This document shows positions 41,762 to 49,935 of a DNA stretch of 64,000 bases, one piece after another. The notes under the pieces were generated by a model. The model made no database searches and was not told the DNA's origin. It saw nothing but the letters and a program-made list of their open reading frames with translations. Position 1 is the first letter of the stretch. The number at the start of each line of letters is the position of its first letter. The DNA lies in the NCBI GenBank assembly GCA_934454145.1, contig CAKSFT010000007.1, positions 62,001 through 126,000 on the forward strand, read 5' to 3'. The translations under genes were made by a program, and so were the position numbers. Origin of the DNA: an uncultured Clostridia bacterium (lineage in GTDB: Bacteria > Bacillota > Clostridia > UBA1381).

Positions 41762-41795
41762 AGGCAATTGTAAAACCAATGTTTTCCAATTACCT
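41762..41795 (+). repeat. Solo 34 bp palindrome flanked by direct repeats
   Basis: Arms begin AGGCAATTG and end CAATTACCT. It is bordered on both sides by (T/G)TGATTATTATTT. It looks like the two ends of the neighbouring element joined without the middle. Confidence 0.7.
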
Positions 41796-41809
41796 ATTGA
41801 TTATTATTT

Positions 41810-42023
41810 AGGTAATTGGAAAATGTAAATCTTACAATTAGCCACCGCATCTTTGCGGGGGTATCGGGGGTGCCAACCCCTGATTGGTAATCAAAAATGA
41901 CGACATGTGCGTCATTTTTGGCTGAAATAAAAAGTTTCAACTTGCCGTAAAATTAAAATCAGCCGGAACTTTTTATTTCTACCTAAGAATATTAATTGGA
42001 AAACATTAGTTTTACAATTACCT
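41810..42023 (+). mobile_element. MITE-like element, copy A (214 bp, non-coding)
   Basis: Terminal 30-odd-base ends (left AGGTAATTGGAAAATG, right ending TTTTACAATTACCT) are inverted repeats of each other and each is itself palindromic. The core has strong hairpins: CAAAAATGACG with CGTCATTTTTG, and GAAATAAAAAGTT with AACTTTTTATTTC. It is flanked by ATTGATTATTATTT at 41796-41809 and 42026-42039. A second copy is at 62837-63044 in the same orientation. It encodes nothing and ends 31 bases before the DUF368 start codon, leaving room for its AGGAG site. Confidence 0.8.
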
Positions 42024-42054
42024 ATATTGATTATTATTTTTTAGGAGAAAAACT

Positions 42055-42816
42055 ATGGATTTTTGGGGGAAAATATTGTGCGGCATGGCGGTCGGGGTCG
42101 GCGCTGTTGTGCCGGGGGTCAGCGGCGGCGTGCTTGCCGCAGTGCTGGGTGTGTACGAGCCGATAATGGCGGCACTTTCGGGATTTTTTAAAGATGTAAA
42201 GAAAAACACACTTTTTTTACTGCCGTATATCATCGGCGGCGGTGTGGGGTTTCTGGTGTTTTCGGGCATAATCGGCCTGTTTATGGAGCACGCCGAACGT
42301 CAGATGCTGTTTCTTTTTGCCGGGCTTGTCATCGGCGGCTTTCCGTCGCTTGCCGCCGAGGCAAACAGGGACGGGTTCAAGCTGAGATATATGTTTGCCG
42401 CCGCCGGTGCGTTTTTTCTCATGACAGCGGCAAGTCCGCTCTTTTCGTTTTACATTGCAAATCCGTTTTTGCGGTATTTCGCCGCCGGTGCGGCATATTC
42501 TTTCGGCTCTGTCATTCCCGGGATAAGCGCGTCCTTTATCCTCATAAATATGGGGGTATATCGTGAATTGCTTGTGTCAATTGCGTCACCGGCAGTGTTT
42601 ATTCCGTTCGGCGCAGGTTTTTTTGCCGTCACAGTCATGCTCATAAAGGCGGTGGACTTTCTTTTCAGGCGTTATCATGCCGCGGCATATTATACCGTTA
42701 TCGGGCTTTTGGCGTCAAGCATTGTCACGGCTATGCCGTGTATCTCAAATCCCGTTGCCGACACTGCAATCCTGGTGTCGGGTGTCGTTTTGGGATTTTT
42801 TGCGCTCAGCCGATGA
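42055..42816 (+). CDS. DUF368 membrane protein (PopT-type polyprenyl-phosphate transporter)
   Basis: A 253-residue polytopic membrane protein. The N-terminal signature GAVVPGVSGGVLAAVLGVYE and the later FGSVIPGISASFILINMGVY are the paired inverted-repeat motifs of DUF368. Members of this family were shown to recycle undecaprenyl phosphate across the membrane for wall synthesis. AGGAG is about eight bases upstream. The 3' end overlaps the convergent RluA gene by 11 bases. Confidence 0.9.
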   Translation: MDFWGKILCGMAVGVGAVVPGVSGGVLAAVLGVYEPIMAALSGFFKDVKKNTLFLLPYIIGGGVGFLVFSGIIGLFMEHAERQMLFLFAGLVIGGFPSLAAEANRDGFKLRYMFAAAGAFFLMTAASPLFSFYIANPFLRYFAAGAAYSFGSVIPGISASFILINMGVYRELLVSIASPAVFIPFGAGFFAVTVMLIKAVDFLFRRYHAAAYYTVIGLLASSIVTAMPCISNPVADTAILVSGVVLGFFALSR

Positions 42817-43762
42817 AGCCGTCCGCAAATGGCACATGCTCAACCGAAAACTCCATATTGTCCAGGTATGAAAGGATACCGGAATCGGTGGTAAAAAGAA
42901 ACTTCAGCTTGTAGGAATAAAGTGCCTGATGATGGAATCCCGAACCGCGGTTTGTTTTGTTGCTGCCATACTTGCCGTCACCCAGAAGGGGGTGGCCGAT
43001 TGCGGCGAACTGTGCCCTTATCTGATGGGTTCTCCCCGTGATGAGCTCCGCCTCGACAAGTGAATTTCCGTCCTTTTCGGCAAGGACGCGATATTCGGTT
43101 ATGGCCGTTTTGGCGCCCTTTTTCGGCGAGTCATATGTATACACCGTTTTCTTTTTTTCATCTTTAAAAAGATAGTTTTTTATCTGTCCGTGTTTTTTGG
43201 GCAGAATGCCGACCGCAATCAAAAGATAGAGCTTTTTCATCTCTCTGTTTTTGATTTTTTGGTTCATAATCCTGAGTGCTTCTGCGTTTTTGGCGGCAAT
43301 CACAATGCCTCCTGTGTTTCTGTCGATGCGGTTGCAAAGCGCCGGGGCGAAGGATTGCTCTTTTTGCGGGTCATATTCCCCCTTTTGGCAGAGATATGCC
43401 TTGATGTGGTCTATGAGGGTGTTTGTACTGCCGTTTTCGTCAGCATGGACATTTACGCCCGGCTTTTTGTCGGTGAGAATAATGTTTTCGTCCTCGTATA
43501 TTATATCTATATTCGGCTTGATATTGACAAAAGCATCATCTGTGTGCGGCACACAAAAAAATTCATCCTTAAAATAAAGCTTCAGCATATCCCCCTCCGA
43601 CAGCATAAAGCCCCCCTCTTTTATGTGTTTTCCGTTCACCTTTACGCAGTTTTTGCGCAAGCCTTTGTAAAGCATGGCACGCGGCATGTCCGGCATATAT
43701 TTTGTCAGGAATTTATCGATTCTCTGCCCTGCATCATTTTTATTTATTACAAGTTCTTTCAT
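42806..43762 (-). CDS. RluA-family pseudouridine synthase with S4 domain
   Basis: A 318-residue enzyme isomerising uridines in rRNA. N-terminal S4 RNA-binding domain (about 1-70: GQRIDKFLTKYMPDMPRAML), then the catalytic RluA motif CNRIDRNTGGIVIAAKNAEA with the essential Asp, then ELITGRTHQIRAQFAAIGHP and LLGDGKYG. Features fit RluC/RluD-like proteins; the exact target uridine cannot be told. It is convergent with, and overlaps by 11 bases, the DUF368 gene. Confidence 0.95.
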   Translation of the reverse strand: MKELVINKNDAGQRIDKFLTKYMPDMPRAMLYKGLRKNCVKVNGKHIKEGGFMLSEGDMLKLYFKDEFFCVPHTDDAFVNIKPNIDIIYEDENIILTDKKPGVNVHADENGSTNTLIDHIKAYLCQKGEYDPQKEQSFAPALCNRIDRNTGGIVIAAKNAEALRIMNQKIKNREMKKLYLLIAVGILPKKHGQIKNYLFKDEKKKTVYTYDSPKKGAKTAITEYRVLAEKDGNSLVEAELITGRTHQIRAQFAAIGHPLLGDGKYGSNKTNRGSGFHHQALYSYKLKFLFTTDSGILSYLDNMEFSVEHVPFADGFIG

Positions 43763-43915
43763 AAAATAATCTTTCCGTTTTTTTAAAAATTTTATATTAT
43801 CTATTGTAACATATTTTTTTTTGTGTTACAATAGGGTATATAAAATTTTCTTACAGCGTCCGCGGTGAGATTTTTTTAGGGGACAGTTTGCGGACAGAAA
43901 GGCAATGGATTTTTG

Positions 43916-44749
43916 ATGGGTTTTTTTAATTTTGAAAAAGACGGCCCCGGTGTTTCCAAGGACGGGCCGAGAAAGAAGGGTATATTTTTATTTTTTGAAC
44001 TTTTGGGAAGAAAAATCGGCTCTTTTTGCGGAGTGAATCTTTTGTATTTTATAATCAGTATTCCCATGGTTGCGGTGAGCTTTTTGGCGTCACAGTTTTT
44101 TATAAATTATATTAAAAATATCTTCGGCGCCGAAATCGGCGGTGTATTCTTCTTGCAGGCATGCCAATATGCGGCGTTTGTTTCGCTTGTATTTATCGGC
44201 TCGGGGCCGGCTTCGGCGGCGCTTGCTTATTTCAACCGCGCGGCAGTGAGGGAAGAGCCGATATTCTTGGTTGCTGATTTTTTCGAGCAGTTCAAAAAGA
44301 ATTTTAAACAAGGGATTGTTGTGGGGATACTTCAGCCGCTGTTTACATATGCCATGATTTTCGGAATATTTTTCTATGGTGTGCAGTATCTCACAACAGG
44401 CGCCGTGATGTGGGCGGTGATGATGTTTTTGCTGATTCTTGTGTGGGCTGTGTTTGCCTGCTCCGGGTTTTACATATATCAGCTTATGATTACATTCGAA
44501 AACTCTGTCATAGAGCTTTACAAAAACGCCGTTATTCTTGCACTTATGAATATGCCGTGGAACATTGTGCTGAGTGCGGTTGTGCTTTTTATAAATTTCC
44601 TGGTGTTCTTCACCTTCACCCCGGTTGTGTCGCTGATTCTGGCGGCGGTTTGCTGGACGGCAGTAATGCGCTTTGCTCTGGAATTTTATGCGGCGCGCTA
44701 TATACAGAAAAATTTGATTGATAAAACGAAAAAATCAGAAGAGGGATAA
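43916..44749 (+). CDS. DUF624 (YesL-like) membrane protein
   Basis: A 277-residue protein with about five hydrophobic segments: VNLLYFIISIPMVAVSFLAS, ACQYAAFVSLVFIGSGPASA, FGIFFYGVQYLTTGAVMW and others, and the family-like FFELLGRKIGSF start. DUF624 proteins often accompany sugar uptake systems but this one stands alone before mnmG. A TTG three bases upstream is an alternative start; I use the ATG at 43916. It ends two bases before the mnmG start, so the two genes are likely co-transcribed. Confidence 0.8.
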   Translation: MGFFNFEKDGPGVSKDGPRKKGIFLFFELLGRKIGSFCGVNLLYFIISIPMVAVSFLASQFFINYIKNIFGAEIGGVFFLQACQYAAFVSLVFIGSGPASAALAYFNRAAVREEPIFLVADFFEQFKKNFKQGIVVGILQPLFTYAMIFGIFFYGVQYLTTGAVMWAVMMFLLILVWAVFACSGFYIYQLMITFENSVIELYKNAVILALMNMPWNIVLSAVVLFINFLVFFTFTPVVSLILAAVCWTAVMRFALEFYAARYIQKNLIDKTKKSEEG

Positions 44750-44751
44750 AG

Positions 44752-46620
44752 ATGACAAATTATACAGACAGCTATGATGTCGCGGTGATAGGCGGCGGAC
44801 ACGCCGGGATAGAAGCGGCTCTTGCCGCCGCGCGTCTGGGCATGAAGACAGTGATATTTTCCATAAGCCTGGATTCGCTTGCAAACCTCCCCTGCAACCC
44901 AAGCATCGGCGGCACGGCAAAAGGACACCTTGTGCGCGAGATAGACGCGCTGGGTGGCGAAATGGGCAAGGCGGCGGACAAGACTTTTTTGCAGTCCAAG
45001 ATGCTGAACCGCGGCAAAGGCCCTGCGGTTCATTCTCTGCGCTGTCAGATTGACCGCAAGCGTTATCACATCGAGATGAAAAAACGCCTTGAGAATCAGC
45101 CGAACCTACAAGTGAAACAAGCGGAAATCACAGACATACTTGCACAGGACGGCAAAATCTGCGGCGTGGTGACGCACCTGGGGACGGCATATTCCGCAAA
45201 AGCGGTTATCGTTGCGACGGGGACATATCTGCGCGGGCGTATTTTGATTGGTGATTATGAGAGGGAGAGCGGCCCCGACGGCACCTTCCCGGCAAAGGCG
45301 CTTTCCAAAAGCCTCAGGGCGCTGGGTGTGGAGCTTATGCGGTTCAAAACCGGCACGCCGGCGAGGATTCACGGCAAGACAATTGATTATTCCAAAATGG
45401 AAGAGGAGTTCGGCGACGACAAAATCACACCGTTTTCCTTCGAAACAAAGGAGCCGGGCGAAAACAAGGTGTCGTGTTTTTTGACCTATACCAACCCCGA
45501 AACACACAAAATTATCATGGACAACATTGACAAAGCGCCGATGTATAACGGCAAGGTAGAAGGCATCGGTCCGCGCTATTGCCCGTCAATCGAGGATAAA
45601 ATCATGCGTTTCAGGGACAAACAGCGCCATCAGCTTTTTATGGAACCCATGGGGCTGGATACAAACGAGGTTTATGCGCAGGGGATAAGCACCGGCCTGC
45701 CGGAGGACGTGCAGATTGAGATGCTGAGAACCATAAAAGGGTTGGAACATGTGGAAATTATGCGCCCGGCATATGCCATAGAATATGACTGTGCCGACCC
45801 GACACAGCTTTATGCAACACTGGAATTTAAAAATATACCCGGGCTGTACGGTGCCGGGCAGTTCAACGGTACAAGCGGATATGAAGAAGCGGCGGCACAG
45901 GGGCTTGTCGCCGGGATAAATGCCGCGCTGAAAATCAAGGGCGAAGAACCGATGATAATCGACCGTTCCGAGGCTTATATCGGCACATTGATTGACGACC
46001 TCATCACCAAGGGCACAAATGAGCCATACCGCATGATGACTTCGCGCTCGGAATACCGCCTTATGCTGCGCCAGGACAATGCCGACGAACGCCTGACGCC
46101 GATTGGGCACAGAATAGGCTTGATTTCTGACGAAAGATATGAAGATTTTCTCAAAAAAGAGGAAATGATTGCGGCGGAAATACGGCGCCTTGAAAAGCTT
46201 GTAGTCACGCCAAAAAATGCAAACCCGTTTTTGAAAGAGCACAGAAGCTCTGAAATTTCCACCGGTATCCATATGTGCGACCTGATAAAACGTCCGGAGC
46301 TGAACTATGAAATTTTGGCGGAAATCGACCCCGGCCGCCCCGAACTGCCGCACGATGTCACAGAACAGGCGGAAATACGGCTGAAATATGACGGATATAT
46401 AGAAAAACAAAAAATTCAGATAAATCAGTTTAAAAAGCTTGAAAATAAAAAAATCCCGGCGGATATCGATTATTCCCAAATCCACGGGCTGCGCATTGAG
46501 GCGCGTCAAAAACTGGACAAAATAAAGCCGCGTTCACTCGGGCAGGCGTCCAGAATCTCGGGTGTGTCGCCCGCGGACATCTCGGTGCTCATCATATGGC
46601 TGGAGGCAAACGGAAGATAA
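44752..46620 (+). CDS. mnmG: tRNA uridine-34 5-carboxymethylaminomethyl modification enzyme, FAD subunit
   Basis: A full-length 622-residue MnmG (GidA), which with MnmE installs cmnm5U34 in tRNAs. FAD-binding VAVIGGGHAGIEAALAAARL, PCNPSIGGTAKGHLVREIDA, LNRGKGPAVHSLRCQIDRKR, GTPARIHG, GQFNGTSGYEEAAAQGLVAG, RMMTSRSEYRLMLRQDNAD and the C-terminal ARQKLDKIKPRSLGQASRIS are standard. mnmE and rsmG, its common neighbours, are not in the window. GAGGG is seven bases before the start. Confidence 0.98.
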   Translation: MTNYTDSYDVAVIGGGHAGIEAALAAARLGMKTVIFSISLDSLANLPCNPSIGGTAKGHLVREIDALGGEMGKAADKTFLQSKMLNRGKGPAVHSLRCQIDRKRYHIEMKKRLENQPNLQVKQAEITDILAQDGKICGVVTHLGTAYSAKAVIVATGTYLRGRILIGDYERESGPDGTFPAKALSKSLRALGVELMRFKTGTPARIHGKTIDYSKMEEEFGDDKITPFSFETKEPGENKVSCFLTYTNPETHKIIMDNIDKAPMYNGKVEGIGPRYCPSIEDKIMRFRDKQRHQLFMEPMGLDTNEVYAQGISTGLPEDVQIEMLRTIKGLEHVEIMRPAYAIEYDCADPTQLYATLEFKNIPGLYGAGQFNGTSGYEEAAAQGLVAGINAALKIKGEEPMIIDRSEAYIGTLIDDLITKGTNEPYRMMTSRSEYRLMLRQDNADERLTPIGHRIGLISDERYEDFLKKEEMIAAEIRRLEKLVVTPKNANPFLKEHRSSEISTGIHMCDLIKRPELNYEILAEIDPGRPELPHDVTEQAEIRLKYDGYIEKQKIQINQFKKLENKKIPADIDYSQIHGLRIEARQKLDKIKPRSLGQASRISGVSPADISVLIIWLEANGR

Positions 46621-46636
46621 GCCGAGGGGCATAAGC

Positions 46637-46681
46637 AAAACCGGGCGAAAGCAAGGCTCCTCCTTGCTTTCGCCCGGTTTT
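46637..46681. terminator. Bidirectional terminator between mnmG and the LysR gene
   Basis: A 20 bp stem, AACCGGGCGAAAGCAAGG with its complement, five-base loop, A-run on one side and T-run on the other. It overlaps the LysR stop codon by two bases, so it serves both convergent genes. Confidence 0.85.
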
Positions 46682-47627
46682 ATTTACTCTGCGTTGTGTT
46701 TTCTTCTCCCAAAAGTGATTTCGCAATGTCAATAAAACGTTTTGCGGCAGAAGAAAGATAGCGGTTTTTGTTGTACCCCACCGACAGCGTACTTTCGCAC
46801 CCTTTTTCCGCAACCGGCACAAGCCGTATGGATGCGTCTTCATTTTTCAGCAATTCTGTGTGTTTTTTCAGAAACATCTCGGGGTATATCGTTATGCCCA
46901 TGCCGCGGCACGAGAGTTCGAAAAGTGTTTCGATGTTTTCGGTTTCAATCAGTATATTTGCGCACAGTTCCTTTTTTTCAAGACATTCGTCAATCATTTT
47001 TCTTATTCTGTTGGCTTTTGACAACATCAGAAAATCATATTTTAAAAACACCTCAAGCGGTTTTTCAGGCAGAAAAAGCCCGTGGGTTGTTCCGTAGATT
47101 TCTTCCGCGGTTGTTTTTGGTATGACAAGGAAAAGCTTTTCGGAGCATAAATCTGTTATTTCAATTTCGCGCTGATGACGAAGATTTGCACCTATGTACA
47201 GGTCTATATGTCCGCGCAGGAGATATTCCTCCAAAACCTGAGAGTTGTTTTCGGTGATGTCGGTTTTCACAAATGGGTTTTCTGCCCTGAATGTCGGGAG
47301 AATTTCGGGCAAAAACGCACAGCCCCTCGTGTACGATATGCCGATGCGCAAAACCCCCTGTCCCGATTCCGTCAGGTCCAGCAGTTCGTTTTCCATGTCG
47401 CTTTTTATCCGCAACAGGCGCACGGCATACTCATAAACCCTTTCGCCGGCATAGGTCAGCGATATTCCGCTTCCTCTTTCAAAAAGCCTGACGCCAAAGC
47501 TTTTTTCAAGCTTTTTTATGTGACTGCTGAGGGACTGCTGAGAAACATGTTCCGATTCCGCAACCCTTGTGATGTTCCCCTCTTCAGCAATCATGACAAA
47601 GTATTTGAGATTCAAAAAATTTACCAC
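46680..47627 (-). CDS. LysR-family transcriptional regulator
   Basis: A 315-residue protein with an N-terminal winged helix (LKYFVMIAEEGNITRVAESE, VSQQSLSSHIKKLEKSFGVR, LFERGSGISLTYAGE) and a co-inducer-binding domain (about 90-300; GVLRIGISYTRGCAFLPEIL, HIDLYIGANLR). It is divergent from the second yitT gene with 138 bases between the starts, the classic arrangement for a LysR regulator and its target. The ligand is unknown. Confidence 0.93.
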   Translation of the reverse strand: MVNFLNLKYFVMIAEEGNITRVAESEHVSQQSLSSHIKKLEKSFGVRLFERGSGISLTYAGERVYEYAVRLLRIKSDMENELLDLTESGQGVLRIGISYTRGCAFLPEILPTFRAENPFVKTDITENNSQVLEEYLLRGHIDLYIGANLRHQREIEITDLCSEKLFLVIPKTTAEEIYGTTHGLFLPEKPLEVFLKYDFLMLSKANRIRKMIDECLEKKELCANILIETENIETLFELSCRGMGITIYPEMFLKKHTELLKNEDASIRLVPVAEKGCESTLSVGYNKNRYLSSAAKRFIDIAKSLLGEENTTQSK

Positions 47628-47765
47628 ACAGATTCACAGCCTTTTTTCTTTGTTTTATATATAATATCACAATCAAATGATTGTGTCAATCATTTGCGAA
47701 AAAGTGTTTTACATTATGTGGATAAAGGGTTATAATATACCTTGTTTTCGGAGGGGGATTCACAT

Positions 47766-48623
47766 ATGTCAAAAAGAATAAAAGAATTTGCGGTTATGAG
47801 CTTTGCGGTGACTTTGATTGCCGCTGGGATTTACTTTTTCAAAATCCCGAATAATTTTTCAACCGGCGGCGTCAGCGGTATATCGGTGATTTTCGGCGCA
47901 CTTTTTCACGGGATTTCGCCGGGAGGGTTTATTTTTATCATCAACATGCTTTTGCTTGTCGCCGGATTTGCCGTCATCGGCAGGGATTTCGGGGCAAAAA
48001 CGGTGTATTGCAGTATGCTTATGTCATGCATGGTTGTTTTGTTTGAGAAGCTCTTCCCGATGAGCGCCCCGCTCACCTCACAGCCGATGCTGGAGCTGGT
48101 CTTTGCGATAATTATGCCGGCGGCAGGCAGTGCTCTTTTGTTTAACTGCGGTGCATCGACAGGCGGCACCGACATTGTTGCCATGATAATCAAAAAATAT
48201 TTGCGCATAAATATCTCAAAAGCGCTTTTTATTTCGGACTTTCTGATAGTTATGCTCACGGCATTTGTTTTCGGGACGGAAACATGGCTTTATTCCATGC
48301 TTGGCTTCTCCGCAAAGGTGTTTTTGATGAACAACATTTTGTCGGACATGAACATGTCAAAATATTGCACTGTCATCACACAGCCGGAGCACGAAGAAAA
48401 AATAAAGGGATTCATAACAAACACACTGAAAAAAAGCGCCACCGTTTCCGATTCGTACACGGGGGCGTATATGCATGACAAAAAGAGCGTGCTTTTGGTG
48501 GCGCTGTCACCGCGTCAGGCGCGGCTTTTAAAAGATTACGTCAAATCTGTTGACGACAAATCTTTTATTATAATAAACAATGTCGGGGACGTGAGCGGCA
48601 AGGGCTTTAAGGAAGAGGTATAA
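47766..48623 (+). CDS. YitT family membrane protein, copy 2
   Basis: A 285-residue protein of the same family as 40618-41487: membrane segments KIPNNFSTGGVSGISVIFGA, SPGGFIFIINMLLLVAGFAV, NCGASTGGTDIVAMIIKKYL, then a C-terminal DUF2179-type domain (TVITQPEHEEKIKGFITNTL, TVSDSYTGAYMHDKKSVLLV). The start at 47766 follows GGAGGGGG; an earlier in-frame codon at 47742 lacks a site. Probable target of the divergent LysR gene. Substrate unknown. Confidence 0.9.
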   Translation: MSKRIKEFAVMSFAVTLIAAGIYFFKIPNNFSTGGVSGISVIFGALFHGISPGGFIFIINMLLLVAGFAVIGRDFGAKTVYCSMLMSCMVVLFEKLFPMSAPLTSQPMLELVFAIIMPAAGSALLFNCGASTGGTDIVAMIIKKYLRINISKALFISDFLIVMLTAFVFGTETWLYSMLGFSAKVFLMNNILSDMNMSKYCTVITQPEHEEKIKGFITNTLKKSATVSDSYTGAYMHDKKSVLLVALSPRQARLLKDYVKSVDDKSFIIINNVGDVSGKGFKEEV

Positions 48624-48637
48624 AAAAGCACGAAAAC

Positions 48638-48681
48638 AGGGGTTGTATAAAAAAGTCAATTGACTTTTTTATACAACCCCT
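48638..48681. terminator. Palindromic terminator, copy 4 of the repeat family (perfect 44 bp)
   Basis: Two perfect 22-base arms, AGGGGTTGTATAAAAAAGTC then AA at the centre. It lies between the convergent yitT (ends 48623) and zinc-ribbon gene (ends 48785). Confidence 0.8.
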
Positions 48682-48784
48682 TGATTTTTGCGGGGACAAG
48701 AAAAAGCTTTGACGGAATTTGCTGTGCACTCCGATGCTTTTCTGCATACCCAATCCTTTCCCGATTAAGCCTCAAGCAAGGGAC

Positions 48785-49054
48785 TTATCTGTGGTTTTCA
48801 AAACACTCGCTGCAATATACAGGCTTGTCGTTTCTCGGCATAAACGGAACCTTGTCCACCTTGCCGCAGTCAGCACAGACAATTTCGTACATTTCCTTTG
48901 CTTGTCTTGAACTGTTCTTCCTCGCAATACGGCAATCCTTGCAACGGATTGGCTCGTTTTGGAATCCTTTTTCTGCATAAAATTCCTGTTCTCCGGCAGA
49001 AAAAATGAATTCTTTGCCGCAATCTTTACAGATTAGAGTTTTGTCTTCGTACAT
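48785..49054 (-). CDS. Small zinc-ribbon protein
   Basis: An 89-residue protein with paired cysteine knuckles: LICKDCGKEFIFSAGEQEFY, PIRCKDCRIARK, IVCADCGKVDKVPFMP and PVYCSECF, which match the probable zinc-ribbon family found near sporulation and stationary-phase genes in Clostridia. The start at 49054 (MYEDKTLICKDCG) is chosen for GAGGG eight bases upstream; an upstream GTG adds five residues. Function unknown. Confidence 0.85.
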   Translation of the reverse strand: MYEDKTLICKDCGKEFIFSAGEQEFYAEKGFQNEPIRCKDCRIARKNSSRQAKEMYEIVCADCGKVDKVPFMPRNDKPVYCSECFENHR

Positions 49055-49094
49055 GTTTAATTCCCTCACTTTGAATTATTAAAAATATATATTC

Positions 49095-49162
49095 CTGTTC
49101 AGACGGGACTCGCACCCATATTTTTGCCATAAGCACCGCTTTCCTTTAAGCTACTTGAACAG
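49095..49162 (-). pseudogene. Degenerate tRNA-like sequence
   Basis: Read on the minus strand, 68 bases begin CTGTTCA and end TGAACAG (acceptor-like 7 bp). Inside are TAGCTTAAAGGAAAGC (a D arm with GCTT/AAGC stem and GG in the loop) and ATGGGTGCGAGTCCCGT (a T arm whose loop TGCGAGT differs from TTCGANT at the second base). The anticodon arm can form only three or four pairs around a five-base loop, and no CCA is encoded. It lies 7 bases after the sigH stop. Most likely a tRNA remnant; it may also simply be a structured 3' end of sigH. Confidence 0.4.
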
Positions 49163-49168
49163 ATATCT

Positions 49169-49777
49169 TCAGATAATGCTCTCGATTTTCTTTTTTATGC
49201 GCTGGATAGCATTATCCACTGATTTAGCGTCTTTGCCGATTTTTTCGGCTATTTGCTGATAAGAATATCCGTCAAGATAAAATATGAGCACTTTTAGTTC
49301 CAGCTTGCTGAGTGTGTTGTTTATTTTATTCTCTATCCCACTGAGGCTTTCTTTGTCAATCACAATTGCCTCGGGATTTTGCGGGCTCTTATCCAGAACA
49401 GAATCCATCAAAACTGTATCGTTATCCGAGTCATACACGTTTTTGTCCAGGGAAATATAAGAATTAAGCGGCTGATGCTTGATTCTTGTCGCGCGCTTGA
49501 CAGCACTTATCATCTGCCTCCTCACGCAAATCCCGGCAAAAGACCTGAATGACGCTTTTTCGTTTTTAAAGCTTTTTACAGCTTCGTATAGACCAATCAT
49601 GCCTTCCTGAATAAGGTCGTCCTGTTCTGAGCCTATCAAAAAAAACTTTTTCGCTTTCGAATAAACAAAATTACGGTATCGTATTATAATATGCTCCAAA
49701 GCCACGGAGTCGCCGCCCTGTGCAAGGAGCACAACCTCCTCGTCGGAAAGTTCGCAAAGGGGTTTCCCATGCGCCAT
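49169..49777 (-). CDS. sigH: RNA polymerase sigma factor SigH (sporulation/transition-state sigma)
   Basis: A 202-residue sigma-70-family factor. The frame is open to 49828 but the start at 49777 (MAHGKPLCELSDEEVVLLAQ) has GGAGGG nine bases upstream. Region 2: ALEHIIIRYRNFVYSKAKKF, DDLIQEGMIGLYEAVKSF, RSFAGICVRRQMISAVKRA. Region 4: LSKLELKVLIFYLDGYSYQQ, then IAEKIGKDAKSVDNAIQR. The RYRN...QEGMIGL pattern is characteristic of Spo0H. A consensus SigA promoter lies 38-66 bases upstream. Confidence 0.93.
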   Translation of the reverse strand: MAHGKPLCELSDEEVVLLAQGGDSVALEHIIIRYRNFVYSKAKKFFLIGSEQDDLIQEGMIGLYEAVKSFKNEKASFRSFAGICVRRQMISAVKRATRIKHQPLNSYISLDKNVYDSDNDTVLMDSVLDKSPQNPEAIVIDKESLSGIENKINNTLSKLELKVLIFYLDGYSYQQIAEKIGKDAKSVDNAIQRIKKKIESII

Positions 49778-49814
49778 AATATGAATCCCTCCTGTGAAAA
49801 CGCTTAACAAATTC

Positions 49815-49843
49815 ATTATAGCACACAAGTTTTAAAATGTCAA
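49815..49843 (-). promoter_or_regulatory. Consensus SigA promoter of sigH
   Basis: On the minus strand TTGACA (49843-49838) and TATAAT (49820-49815) are exactly 17 bases apart, both perfect matches. Confidence 0.8.
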
Positions 49844-49935
49844 GGAAATATTATATATTTTGTACAAAAAATTATATTTTCATATTTTTATTATTGTTTT
49901 TTTAGACAAAAAGGGATATAATCCACGCTTTTTTG

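Larger units (their letters stand above)
41553..42054. other. Gene-free stretch of 500 bases holding palindromic and MITE-like repeats
   Basis: No coding region is supported here. The first 200 bases are AT-rich with no recognised signal. The rest is occupied by three copies of TGATTATTATTT (41750, 41798, 42028) separating a solo 34 bp palindrome and a 214 bp MITE-like element, both listed separately. Confidence 0.7.

Noticed and set aside
41749..42039. CRISPR array, because of three spaced TGATTATTATTT repeats
   Set aside because: Repeats are 12 bases, spacers differ greatly in length (36 and about 218 bases) and are themselves palindromic repeats; no cas genes.
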